A stretch of DNA of 64,000 bases from Mycosarcoma maydis (Eukaryota > Basidiomycota > Ustilaginomycetes > Ustilaginales): contig NC_026495.1 in the NCBI RefSeq assembly GCF_000328475.2, positions 1-64,000 on the forward strand, read 5' to 3'. Below, piece after piece: positions 39,556 to 51,912 of this stretch (position 1 is its first letter; every line of letters begins with the position of its first letter). Under the pieces are notes generated by a model. That model was not told the DNA's origin, ran no database searches, and was given only the letters and a program-made list of their open reading frames with translations. A program made the translations under genes and the position numbers.

Positions 39556-41643
39556 TTACAACTTGGGTCTTGTGCTCGATACGCTGACTGGACCTTTGGC
39601 GTAGAGTGCGTCGATCTGGTCTTTGAACACCTTGACAGCCTCGTGTCTCTTGACCTTGAATGTGGGAGTCAACAGACCGTTTTCGACGCTGAACGGCTCC
39701 ATAGTGAGGTATAGGCCCTTGATGTATTCGAAGCCCTTCAGGTTGTTGTTCCTCGCGATTTTGTGGTACTGGTCCAAATACGCGGCGACCACTTTGTCAT
39801 CCTTGCACGCGTCGCTGAGCGCGGTCAGGTCATCAGCCGAAATCGGGCGACCCAAAACCTTGCTTGCGAACGGCGCAAACGTAGTCGGCTCTGGCACACT
39901 GATGCCCACGAGATAGTCGCGGAACGAGTCGCCGTGCACGAGCAGCTGCGCAGCCAATGGATTCTGGCCGTAGAACTCCGAGAGGTTATCGATCGCCACG
40001 TACTCGCCCTGCGAGAGCTTGAGCAGCGACTTTACGCGATCCACGATGCGGACGCGGTTCAGATGGTCGATCGCGCCGATATCGCCTGTGCGCAAGAAGC
40101 CGTCGTCGGTAAGAGTCTCCTTGGTCTTGGCTTCGTCCTTGTAGTAGCCGGGGAAGGTGCACTGCGATTTCACCAGGATCTCGCCGCGCGGCAACGGCTG
40201 GTCGTCCGACGTGTAGCCCATATCCGGGACATCGCGCAGCTTGAGCTGCATTCCCGGGTAGACGGCACCTACGCTTCCGAGCGACGTGTCGTTCTCATAC
40301 ATGATTGTGCACAAGCCGTAGTTCTCCGTCTGGCCGTACCCCTCGCGCACGTCGCACGACAGCACGACGCGCAGCAGCTTGAGCACATCGCCCCGAATCG
40401 GTGCCGATCCCGAGGTGATGTACTGCACATTCCCGCCCAGCACCGCCTTGACCTTGCTGAAGATGAGTCGGTCGTACAACGCGTGCGTCAGCGTGCCGTC
40501 GCGGTCGTGGTTAGCAATCTTGGCCGCCAACGCCTTGCGCAGCAACGCGCCCTTCAAGCCCGGAGCAGCCGCTTGCGCCTGCACCAGCGCCGCCACACGG
40601 TTGAGCACACGCGGCACCGACGGAAACATTTCCGGTTTTAGGATCGCCATGTCTTCCATGAGACGTGTCGTGTCGCCGCAAAAGTAGCCGACGCGCCCGC
40701 CGGTGCGGATCACCACAATCTCGCACAGACGCGCGTAAATGTGCGCGGTGGGCAGGTAGGAGATCACCGTCACCCTGTCGCGCTTGTGGAACGCCATGGC
40801 GGTGGTCACGTATCCGCCCATACCGGCAGTGATGATGGCGGCCTTGGGGTTACCCGTGGTGCCCGACGTGTAGCAGAAGCTGTGGATCGAGTCGAGCTTG
40901 TGCGGCGTGTGAGCCGCCAAGTTACGCCGACCAAGATCGAGCATCTCGAACCAGTTGTAGATCTGCACTCCGCAGCTCTTGGCCCATTCCTTGGCGAGCA
41001 CGTCACGCTGAGCGTCGACGACGCCCGCCTTGATGGTCTGCTTGTCCGGACGGAATGCGTCGAGGATCACGATCGCCTTGAGCAGAGGCAGCTTACCCGC
41101 CTGAGCCGCGGCGAGTGTGACGCCGACGTGGTTGGGCGTGGTAAAGAGGATGCGCGTCTCGGCGTGATCGAGGATGTACTGCGCCGACGCCGCATCGTAC
41201 GTCTCGTAGAGCGAAACGGTGCGACGGTTGTACGCCATGTTGGCGAGATCGACAATCATGAATTCCGGACGGTTGAGCGTCCAGATGCCCGCGGTCCACT
41301 CTGAGGCGCCGAGGTTCTCACCGAGAACGCCTTGCTTGGCGAGGTGACCGAGAGCCGAACCGATCGCGGTTCGCTCCTCCTCGACTTCTTGGTACGAGTA
41401 CCATTCAAAGTGTTTTTCAAAATCCTTGGTGATCGGGTTCCAGGGTCTCCAACCGGCGAGGTCTTGGTTGAGGTTATCGTCCTTTGCACGCAGCAGCGTT
41501 TCGTAGACGGTGCAGTCCGTGGAGAAGTCGGGCAGAGCGGCGCTCTTGTAGATGTGCGAAAATCCAGGCTCTTTGGATCCAGCGACGGGAAGCATCTGCT
41601 TTTCCAAGGGGAAATGGATCTCGGCGGGCAAGTCGGTCACCAT
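39556..41643 (-). CDS. Long-chain acyl-CoA synthetase (AMP-binding enzyme)
   Basis: Encodes 695 residues from ATG at 41643 (MVTDLPAEIH). The AMP/ATP-binding motif is FCYTSGTTGNPKAAI (residues about 252-267). Further signatures are TAHIYARLCEIVVI, REGYGQTENYG and DDGFLRTGDIGAIDHLNRVR, the latter being the fatty-acyl-CoA synthetase signature region, followed by KLSQGEYVA. This is the FAA/LACS pattern; the enzyme activates long-chain fatty acids to CoA thioesters via acyl-adenylate. No membrane anchor is evident. The C-terminus is STRPKL; its last three residues, PKL, resemble but do not match the standard SKL-type peroxisomal signal, so peroxisomal import is possible but uncertain. Length is normal for the family. 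Confidence 0.9.
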   Translation of the reverse strand: MVTDLPAEIHFPLEKQMLPVAGSKEPGFSHIYKSAALPDFSTDCTVYETLLRAKDDNLNQDLAGWRPWNPITKDFEKHFEWYSYQEVEEERTAIGSALGHLAKQGVLGENLGASEWTAGIWTLNRPEFMIVDLANMAYNRRTVSLYETYDAASAQYILDHAETRILFTTPNHVGVTLAAAQAGKLPLLKAIVILDAFRPDKQTIKAGVVDAQRDVLAKEWAKSCGVQIYNWFEMLDLGRRNLAAHTPHKLDSIHSFCYTSGTTGNPKAAIITAGMGGYVTTAMAFHKRDRVTVISYLPTAHIYARLCEIVVIRTGGRVGYFCGDTTRLMEDMAILKPEMFPSVPRVLNRVAALVQAQAAAPGLKGALLRKALAAKIANHDRDGTLTHALYDRLIFSKVKAVLGGNVQYITSGSAPIRGDVLKLLRVVLSCDVREGYGQTENYGLCTIMYENDTSLGSVGAVYPGMQLKLRDVPDMGYTSDDQPLPRGEILVKSQCTFPGYYKDEAKTKETLTDDGFLRTGDIGAIDHLNRVRIVDRVKSLLKLSQGEYVAIDNLSEFYGQNPLAAQLLVHGDSFRDYLVGISVPEPTTFAPFASKVLGRPISADDLTALSDACKDDKVVAAYLDQYHKIARNNNLKGFEYIKGLYLTMEPFSVENGLLTPTFKVKRHEAVKVFKDQIDALYAKGPVSVSSTRPKL

Positions 41644-41882
41644 TGTGGTAATATCGCGCGAATGCGTGTGAGCAGGACGACAAGGCGGAAATGCGAGCGC
41701 GCGTGATCGGGGCGGATGGAGGGAGAGACAGAGAGAGACAGAGAGAAAGCGAGCGCGAAGCGGAGAAGATGGCAGTAGTTAGGCAAATCCGAGACGATTT
41801 CCAGAAGCGTGAGAGGTGATGGCGGAGAGGATGTGACAGCAAGCAGAAGGGGGAAGCGAAGGGCCATAGGAAAGCGAAGGAG

Positions 41883-41925
41883 ACAGGGACAGGGACAGGG
41901 AAAGCGAAAGCGAAAGCGAAAGCGA
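41883..41925. repeat. ACAGGG then AAAGCG hexamer arrays
   Basis: Three ACAGGG units run directly into four AAAGCG units, upstream of the acyl-CoA synthetase start. Confidence 0.85.
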
Positions 41926-42041
41926 GGTGCACAGAGCAAGCGTCTCTCTACCGGCAAGTCCGGCTGGAGCAAGTAAGCGGAAGACCACTGTACAGTGTGG
42001 GTGGGTCAGCCTTCTCACAATTTGTGACTGTATGCGTGATT

Positions 42042-42060
42042 GAGAGAGAGAGAGAGAGAG
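42042..42060. repeat. GA dinucleotide microsatellite
   Basis: About nine GA units followed by an A-rich purine tract. Confidence 0.85.
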
Positions 42061-42916
42061 AAAAGAAAGAAAACGAGAAATCACGAATGGGCAAAGCCGA
42101 CGCAACGCTTCGCTTCGTTTGCTCCGACTCACAAATCGTGGATCCGCGCCGAGAGCACAGAGGGAAAGTGAGAAAGCGAGTGACCAGTCAGAGTCGCACG
42201 GTGGTGAGTGGAATAGGCCATCCGCATTGTGCATCCTGTGATCCGTGCCTATGTTAACCTATCTGAGCTACGTTAGCTCATCGACTCAAGACTGCGTACA
42301 CGCTGCTTACAGAACCCACGCGGAAAGCTGGAGCCGACGACGACCCCGCTCTTGGCGATCCACGCTTCATGATTGGTGTTGCGCTCACAGACTCGGCCGT
42401 GCTCTGCTGTTGCCCAGTTGGCACGTTGTCTCGCCCAACGCTGTTCTCTGCATCTCGGTGCAATCCACAGTTCACAGCTGCTGAGCTACGTGATACGTGT
42501 GCGTGTGCGTGATGATATGGACAAGCCTCGTATTCGAGCATTTGTGATTCACATGTGTGACTCGCATGTCTCTTCTCTGCCTGTCAGCTTGTCAGCGCAA
42601 GCACCGAAAGCTTAAGTTTGAGCCTGTATGAACAGAGTTGCACCGTATCCCCGGTCAAGGGCATTCTTGATTGGATTCACGATTTGTGATTGCAGGCGCG
42701 GGGAACGCAGCCGCGCTCTCGCGGTACGCCCTCTCTCGGTATTCACATTCGTGCTTTTTTTTTTTTTGCTGGTTTTCACGATTGCTGTTGAAAAATGCGG
42801 TTGGCTCGACCGGCCAAGCCGCACTGCCGGACGAATCACCCATCGTGAATCACGAGTGACCCCGAGTCACAGAGTTCCGAGTTCAGTCTCGCAGCCGCGC
42901 ACCCCACACCCAATAC

Positions 42917-42965
42917 CGTGAATCGTGAATCGTGAATCGTGAATCGTGAATCGTGAATCGTGAAC
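42917..42965. repeat. CGTGAAT heptamer tandem array
   Basis: Six perfect CGTGAAT copies and a seventh CGTGAAC, then CGTG tetramers. This is the longest direct array of the word found dispersed through almost every intergenic region of the window. Confidence 0.95.
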
Positions 42966-44346
42966 CGTGCGTGCGTGCGTGATGCGTGATCCGTTCCGCG
43001 GTGAATTGGCTTATCTTTCATGTTTGGCTGTGGCCAAAGCGGTCGGCGCGATCTTTGTCGACAGTCGTGAGTGAGTCGTGAGTGTAGCTCCCATACTCGC
43101 CTGAGAAATGACCACCTAGGTCCCTTTCGTCGTCCGTACGAGTCACAGTAGCTGTTTGAGCCTGCTCGCTGCGCATAGGATTGACGATAGTACAGGGCGT
43201 TGCCCATTTCGTGTTTGGCTGGTTGCCTGCTGTGCCGATGCGGTGCCAATCACGAATGAGATCAACAAGCCAATGTCATCCATCCTTTGTGCTTCTGAGT
43301 TGTTTCCGGTGCCAAATTCGATAATTGTGACCAAACAAGGTCTCACAAACACAACTTTGCCGAAAAACACGAAAGCATCCGCATCTCTCATCTGGACCAT
43401 CGGGCATTCTCTTACTCTCTTGCTTTAGATGGGCGCTAATTGGCAACACTCTGCCCAAGTTAATCACGAATTGGTGCAGAGACTGCGACGCTGCATCACT
43501 CACAGTCACGAGTGTGACTGTTCTACAAGTAATCCGTGAATGTAGGTGCTGTAAAGATCAAGTAGCTGCCAACATCATAGGCAGTCGTGGGTCGACCCTC
43601 CCTCACTCATTCGACGCACCATCCGTCTTAATCCTTGATGAGCGTCTGGTGGTCGACTTTTACCCACACTTGCTCCCATGGCTCTGCGGCTTGGGCTCGT
43701 CGATCAAAAGGGGGGTCTTCATTTGTCGTCTCTCTCGAGCAAGCACATCTGCAATTACTCCCGACATCGAAACCGACATCCTGCTACTCAAACAGTCATC
43801 TACGATCGCTCTGCAGTGTATGCATCCGATACACAATTCCGCATCTGCTCGCAATAAGGGTGCTTCGGTATCAGTCATTTCATCATGCTAGAAGGAGAGA
43901 GCTGCTGTTTCCAAGAAATGGAGAACGCGATTGCTTGAGCCAAACTGAGTCTGCCGATATAGCTGCGCCACATTAGCATTTCGATTCGGCTCGACATGCT
44001 CGACGTAGACCCCGTGGGTCGAGCCGGTGTGTCTATCCAGGTCGCAGAGCAAGCGCTCTCCGAATCAACAAATCTCGGTCCTAGCGACAAATTTAGTGGT
44101 GGGCTGCCTTCAGCACCTTCTGGCCTGTAGTGTGTGGAAAAGCAATTATCAGGTACAGCAGCATGAAGAGGAACCATGAAAAGAGGCAAGCCTGTCAGCG
44201 ACTGTGGTTCCCAACGTTTTCCTTCCAGAGGAGCATCCTCGCAAACTCGATCCACGTGCATTGGTCCGTGTTCCGAGCGTTGAGTGTCATTGTCGAGTCG
44301 TAGCAGGTGCTCCGACGTAGGCTACCCTTGCTTTCGCCCTGACCGA

Positions 44347-44520
44347 CTATGGATGATACTGACCGTAAGGGTTACGAGGGTCCTTGGAAGCCTCCTCGGT
44401 CGAGACAGCCACATCCTGCAGCTTGTTGATACCGTAGAAAACCACACCGGCGGCGACGAAGAATGGCCACATGGGCTTGAGTACCGGGGTGGGATAAGCG
44501 CGGAAGCCAAAGAATGCCAT
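44347..44520 (-). CDS. ATP18: Mitochondrial ATP synthase subunit i/j (ATP18)
   Basis: Encodes 57 residues, single exon, ATG at 44520. The sequence opens MAFFGFRAYPTPVLKPMWPF, then a single membrane span (FFVAAGVVFYGINKLQDVAV), and ends with SKDPRNPYGQYHP. The PTPVLKPMWPF entry, one transmembrane helix and the KDPRNPY tail are the hallmarks of Atp18 (PF04911), a small subunit of the F0 sector in the inner mitochondrial membrane. Yeast Atp18 has a similar length. It is easily missed by gene finders because of its size. The start codon choice is clear, as the family begins at this Met. Confidence 0.92.
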   Translation of the reverse strand: MAFFGFRAYPTPVLKPMWPFFVAAGVVFYGINKLQDVAVSTEEASKDPRNPYGQYHP

Positions 44521-45256
44521 GTTTGCGAGTGAATGTGACGCGAGGACGACGGTGATGATGTGATGGACGAGACGCTCAAGATCCACATTGGCCAGATCCG
44601 ATATTCGTGATTGGTGTTGGCCGCTGCGCTGCGATGGCAATTACCAAGAATCGTTCCGATTCAATTTCTTCTCGCACTAGAGAAACTCGTGACTTTACCA
44701 CGGCTTCCGCGACTGAACGAGTTTGGAATCGAATTTCTTTTGTGATCGATTTGTACCTCAATAACCTCAATAACATTTATCAATATTATTAATATAGCAA
44801 CCATCACGAATTAGAGCGGCCAGCATCGGAAGCTGACGCTGGTCGATCGGACACTCAAAGAACTACATCGGGTGATGCGGAATGGAATCTTGCATGCAGG
44901 GTCCAACCACCGTCGTTGATCGATTGAGAGTCGTGAATATACAGAGTAAGTGATTCGTGATTGCGCCAAGCAGATCACAAAAGTCACGAGTTGCACGTTC
45001 TTTGGTCACTTTGGTGCTTGCATCATCGGTCAACTCTCTACCTGATCACTCATGCAAAAGAGGGCGCAAGTCAGTCACTCGGTCCATCCGACAAGATGAT
45101 CTGTGCTCAGGCTCAGTCGAATCGTGATGCTGTCTCGTTCATCATCACGCCCAGACGTGCAGGGTATATATCATAGCGTATGCTCGCCAGTCTTGGTGCT
45201 TGTCCACCACCTTTCGTCGTGCATGTCCGCAACGCCCTCGGTCCTGGCTTATCATC
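44521..45256. other. Divergent intergenic region between ATP18 and an MFS gene
   Basis: Contains an AT-rich TATTAATATA stretch near 44780-44800 and TCACGATT words at 44940-44995. No gene seen. Confidence 0.5.
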
Positions 45257-47250
45257 ATGTCTCTGGCAAAAGACGATCAAGCTTTGGGCACTGTTTCGCG
45301 CGATAACAGGCTCTCGTTGACAACAGTGGCTTTTTGTCAATGGCTCGAGCACCATCATGTGCCCCTTTCCCGTCCAGCGTCGTCTTCTGGTTCGAATACC
45401 ATCGATGCTGCTTCGACTCTGGCAACAACGCTGCTTCAAGATGCTACACACAACATCTCCACAGATGCAGACAGCGAGGGTACATCAACTAAGCCAAATG
45501 ACGAGCTCGCAGCTAATTGGCCGCCAACAATGTCGCACTTCCAAGCCTGCTTGACACCCATTGCTGGTCAAGCAGTCGCTCTCTGTGATGCCACCCGAAC
45601 CGGAGCTGACACATCGCGCGCCACACCAGTGCAGCTCAGCGAGACGATGCTCTTGAAGCCTCGCATTGAACCCAGCGATCCCATCACTTGGATGTCTCGT
45701 CGTAAATGGCTTCTCACTTTCCTCGTAGGTTTCACCATGTTCAACGGCTCGTTTGCCTCCACTGCACCTAACGGAGCTGGCATCGCTATCGTAAAGCGAT
45801 TCGGACTCTCGCCTGAAGAGCTCACCTTGATATCATCCTCGTTTGTCGGAGGTTGTGTCGCCGGTCCCATCCTTTGGGCTCCCCTATCAGAAACCTACGG
45901 GCGACGACCTGCGTTTTTGATCTCGAACTGGCTCTACTCGCTCACCAACATTGGTTGTGCGCTCGCCCCTACCAAAGCCGTCTTGTTCACCTTTCGATTC
46001 CTCGCCGGAGTCTCTGCCTCTTGCGCCTTTTCCAACGCTGTGGCGGTGGTCACCGATCTCTTTGCACCTCCCCATCGTACTTTGCCTATGATTGTCATGT
46101 CGCTGGCGCCGCTATTGGGGCCTTGCTTCGGTCCGCTTTTTGGCTCCCTGATCAGCTCGCTCCTTCATTGGCCTTTTGTCTTTTGGCTGATGGGCGCCTT
46201 GGGCTTGGCACTGCAAGCTGCACTTTGGTTACTTCCAGAGACGTACGCTCCCGCCATTTCTGCTGATATTGAACCCAAGGAGACGATTGCTTCGCCATTC
46301 ATGACACGACGACAGAGATTTCGTGCCTTTCTCGTGTCAAACCTGATAAGGCCTGTGAGCAGTCTACTCCAGCAATATGCCCAGTGTTTGAGATAGACAA
46401 CTAACTGACACTAGTCACGGATGACCTCAGATCAACATGATGTGCCGTGAACCCATCGTCATGTGCGCCACATTTTATCTGTCCTTCTTCTTTGCCTTTA
46501 TGTGCGTTTTGCACATATCAAATCTCACATGAACCGCGGCAGAGCACGGAAGCGCTGACCTATGATCGCCAATCCATAACAGGTACATGTTCTTCGCCTC
46601 CTGGCCGCTGATCTTTGGCCCCCCGGGCATCTATAAGCTCGACGCGGTGCATAGTGAGTCGCTCTTGCAGTGACATTTTGAAATGAGCGAGCTTGCTGAT
46701 GAGCTTTTGAGGCTCCTTGACTCCATTAGCTGGGATCACGTTTTTGCCCATAGGGTTCGGAGGGGTCTGTGCGTCTGTTTGGCTAGCCTACCGCGAGCGC
46801 TACTGCGGCAGAGCAAGCGCACCACCCGCACGAGCTAATCCGGAAGTCAAGCTGTTTCCGACGTTCTATGTTGCGCCTCTGGTGGCTGCCGGGCTGCTCT
46901 GGGCAGGTTGGCTCGCACGCACTAGCATTCCGTATCCGGTGACCATGTTGGGGGGTGTACCGATCGGTATGGCCATGGTGCTCGTCTTCCAGGGCTGGAT
47001 AGGTTACCTCGGCGATTGCTATCGGCTCTACGCTTCTTCTGCGATCGCATCTACCGTCATTGGGCGCGCGATCTCGGGTGCTACCATCCCTCTCTGCACT
47101 CATCGGCTGCACGAAAAGCTTGGTGGCATCGGCTGGCTCTACACGCTGGTAGCCGGTCTGGTGTTGCTGACCACGCCGATCCCGGTGCTCATCGATCGAT
47201 TTGGTGAGCGGCTACGTGCGCGATCCATGTACAAACCAGGCAGCGGCTGA
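45257..47250 (+). CDS. MFS transporter, DHA1 (drug/polyamine proton antiporter) type, four exons
   Basis: join(45257..46354,46431..46501,46583..46653,46730..47250), 586 residues. ATG at 45257 (MSLAKDDQALG). A cytosolic N-terminus of about 150 residues leads to TM1 (WLLTFLVGFTMFNGSFA). Motif A is WAPLSETYGRRPAFLISNWL, and TM4 contains TFRFLAGVSASCAFSNA, both typical of fungal DHA1 carriers. Exons 2 and 3 are just 71 bases each and encode INMMCREPIVMCATFYLSFF and MFFASWPLIFGPPGIYKLD. Introns are 76, 81 and 76 nt with donors GTGAGC, GTGCGT and GTGAGT and AG acceptors; all phases join. Exon 4 supplies TM8-12. Substrate unknown: such proteins export drugs, polyamines or secreted metabolites. A gene call without the two micro-exons would look truncated. 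Confidence 0.85.
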
Positions 47251-47708
47251 ACATGTGCGCCGTCAATTCACGATTCACGATTTTAATATCTTCTTTTTAT
47301 TGGTGACATTGTGGTCGATGATGCTCGTATGAGTCGGTGCAAGGCGTTGAACAGATTATCTTGGGGGAATGCGTGCCAAAGGTTGAAGAGTTTCTACAAG
47401 CAGGCCAAGGACGACACGCAAGGTCACGGCTGTTGAATTCACGATTCACGATTTACGATTTACGATTTTGAGCTGCATCTGCTGGTAAGCGTGCAGTGCA
47501 CAGATGGACGGAGAATTTGTGGCATGCTTTGCTCCGGCTTGCTTCTCTTGACGGCGTGCATCTCCACCATCGCATCACTCGTGACTCATTTGGCTTGCTC
47601 GGCGTGGATCGCGATACCTACGCTCAATGCCCGCCACCATGCTTTGAAGATTGCGGACAGTAGATAACGCTCTCAGATCGGTAACAAGTGGCAGAAGCAG
47701 CGAGCGCG
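47251..47708. other. Intergenic region upstream of YVH1
   Basis: Contains TTCACGATT words in direct series at 47265-47285 and 47438-47468. No gene. Confidence 0.5.
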
Positions 47709-49667
<1,959 letters not shown>

Positions 49668-49947
49668 TCTTACCATACACATCTCCCATTCTCTTGTCCA
49701 TCTCGTTGTCCAACTGTGCGCTGGACAGGCTGAGCCGAGGCACAGTCGTCAGTGTGTGTGGTCTCAAACAGGCACCATCGAACTTTGTGCTTGGATAATG
49801 GTGCTCGACGCTTGGCTCATGCGTCTGCGCGTGACATGACGCGGCTTGCTAGCAGTGTCATACGAGCTGGGCTTTTCAAGGTGGTAGGCGTGATGGATGC
49901 GCGACGATAGCGTTAGTGGTACAAGTACATGAGGAAGAAAAGGAGGA

Positions 49948-51912
49948 TCAGGAAGCAGGATTGTGGGGATTTGGACGAGAGTGATGGTCTGTAGATCTTT
50001 GTTTCTGGAGTTGATGGCGGAGGTGGGTGATGGCATGTTGGTCATCGGTATAGGCTGCAAAGCGCGATGCAGAGTGGTTGCGACGTTCTGCGTCGTATCT
50101 GGCGGCGAGATCTGATTCGGCATGCAGCTCTTCCGGGTCGATTGAGACGTGCACTGCGTCAGAATCACGTTTGGTGCCTCTACGATGCTCAGCGCCCAGC
50201 ACGCCAACTCTGGTCGTCGGCTGCTGTGCCGAAGACAGATCATAGACGCGCTCGGAAGCCATCAGTTGCCCCGCGCCCGCTCCAGCTACTGCGCTTCGCT
50301 CCGGTACAACTTGGTACAGTGTTGGTGGCGCCACACTCTGACCGTTGCTGTCCTTATCGTCGCGCGTATGCTTGCGCAGCTCAGTGAACATGGGCGTCTC
50401 GATCCCCGCTGCCGACGAAACCGACTGCAGACCGGATACGTCCAGCTGTGCGGATGGCGACGCGGCGCCTTGCGCTTGTTGCACGTCGTCATGGACCTGA
50501 TCGTCGTCGTCGTCGTCGTCGTCTTCGTGATCGGATTGTTCGGGCTGGAGCGCTCCCCATGGCTGCTTGTCGACTCGATCGATTAGATCGTCGTCGATGG
50601 TGTCCGAGGGGTTGGCGAGCACGTTGGCGTACAGTGGTTGGCCGTATTCGTCGACAGGCGGACGTCCCCAGCCTCCGGGATGAAATCCCCAAGTGGCACC
50701 CTGCGGGATGGGCGCGTTGAGACCGGGAATTTGGAGATGCGGATAACTGGGCGGGGGTCCGTATCGCTGCATGGCGATCAACCAAGGCGGAGGTGCGAGT
50801 GGTGGGATGGAGAGCGCCTCGATCAGCTCGGAGCTCAACTGGCCCGGTCGCTTATCCTTGTACTTTGTCTCGAAATCCTTGCCTTCGTAGTAAACGTCGC
50901 CGTACATGCTGAGCGATGGTTTGCTCTGAAACTTGAAAAACGCATCGTAGAGCTTCTGGTAGTCGATTTCGATCTTGCCCATCTTGGGCTGCACGCGATC
51001 GCGCGTTTTTTGTTTGAGTGTGTAGTCGGCTTCCTTTTCGTTGAGCGCGTCCTTGATGGTGGCTATGCCGGTTTCGGCGATGTACGAGGGTAGTTGGTAA
51101 GCAGGCTTTTCGATGCCTCGTTTGTTTTGGAGGTAGTCGCGCTTGTTGGCCCAGTGAGGCGGGATGGGCACCGAGTTGCGAACGCATTTGAGGTGGACCA
51201 GCAGACGCGGATCGTCCGAGGTGACGTCGGTCCATTCGACCACCTCGGGTTTGGATACGAGCTGTTTCAACTCGGCGACTGTGAGACGTTGTAGCTTCTT
51301 TTGCTTGCGTTTGGATAGGTGGAGCGAAGAGTGCGCCGCTGCTGCACTGTCGGCATGGCTATCGTCGCGAGTCGAGTCGTGCTCGTCAGACTCGATGTCG
51401 TCGTCCGAATAGATGATCTCGCCTTTGGACGCTGTTTGCTGCTGCAGAGTCACTGCGTGCGGTTGATAGCGTGAGAGGACGCTGGAAAAGGCCTTGTACG
51501 TTTCCGAGTCCGGATCAATGTGCAAGTGCGCAGCCTGGTCGATGATGGATGTGGTCTCGGTCGGTGCATCGTCATCGTCGTATGACACTTGTACTGTTTG
51601 CTTGAGAGTAGACGTCGAAGTGGACGATCGAGGTATCGAGTATGACGAGCCAGATGATTCCGGCTGTTGGTGTTGCTGCTTCTTCTTGAGTCGACGTTTG
51701 GCATTCTTGCTCAGCGGAGCACCGCCATTGGCACGCGCATTCGCATTTGTGTTGGAAATTGTATGGGCGTTGGAAGGGCCGGCGACCGAGTTGATTGTCA
51801 TCGTCTTTGTGTTGGCGATGAGGATCGAGTGATGGCGAGGAGGATCGAGTGCAAAGGGGTGTGCGCGAAGCCAAGTCACGAGTTGGCTGCTGAAATAGTG
51901 CTGAATAAGCAT
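49948..51912 (-). CDS. CUS1: CUS1/SF3B2, U2 snRNP SF3b subunit
   Basis: Encodes 654 residues from the first ATG at 51912. A second ATG at 51801 (MTINSVAGPS) may be the real start because the 37 residues before it look like translated leader. DUF382 occupies about residues 210-340 with LVSKPEVVEWTDVTSDDPRL, VPIPPHWANKRDYLQNKRGI and PAYQLPSYIAETGIATIKDA. The PSP domain follows at about 355-405 (LSIPPLAPPPWLIAMQRYG, then PIPQGATWGFHPGGWGRPPV). The C-terminal part has an acidic Asp run (encoded near 50500-50527) and a basic tail with SRFAAYTDDQHA. SF3b2 anchors SF3b in the nucleus and helps fix U2 snRNP at the branch point. Assignment is firm. Confidence 0.92.
   Translation of the reverse strand: MLIQHYFSSQLVTWLRAHPFALDPPRHHSILIANTKTMTINSVAGPSNAHTISNTNANARANGGAPLSKNAKRRLKKKQQHQQPESSGSSYSIPRSSTSTSTLKQTVQVSYDDDDAPTETTSIIDQAAHLHIDPDSETYKAFSSVLSRYQPHAVTLQQQTASKGEIIYSDDDIESDEHDSTRDDSHADSAAAAHSSLHLSKRKQKKLQRLTVAELKQLVSKPEVVEWTDVTSDDPRLLVHLKCVRNSVPIPPHWANKRDYLQNKRGIEKPAYQLPSYIAETGIATIKDALNEKEADYTLKQKTRDRVQPKMGKIEIDYQKLYDAFFKFQSKPSLSMYGDVYYEGKDFETKYKDKRPGQLSSELIEALSIPPLAPPPWLIAMQRYGPPPSYPHLQIPGLNAPIPQGATWGFHPGGWGRPPVDEYGQPLYANVLANPSDTIDDDLIDRVDKQPWGALQPEQSDHEDDDDDDDDQVHDDVQQAQGAASPSAQLDVSGLQSVSSAAGIETPMFTELRKHTRDDKDSNGQSVAPPTLYQVVPERSAVAGAGAGQLMASERVYDLSSAQQPTTRVGVLGAEHRRGTKRDSDAVHVSIDPEELHAESDLAARYDAERRNHSASRFAAYTDDQHAITHLRHQLQKQRSTDHHSRPNPHNPAS

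Larger units (their letters stand above)
41644..44346. other. Large intergenic region with several simple repeats
   Basis: About 2.7 kb without a supportable gene. It holds GA-rich arrays (41720-41755, 42042-42060), ACAGGG/AAAGCG arrays (41883-41925), the CGTGAAT array (42917-42965) and scattered copies of the same word. Frames of 90-150 codons at about 43143-44261 have no recognisable motif. Confidence 0.5.

Noticed and set aside
43143..44261. Frames of 75-128 codons on both strands
   Set aside because: No motif, mutual overlap and non-ATG starts for several; likely chance.
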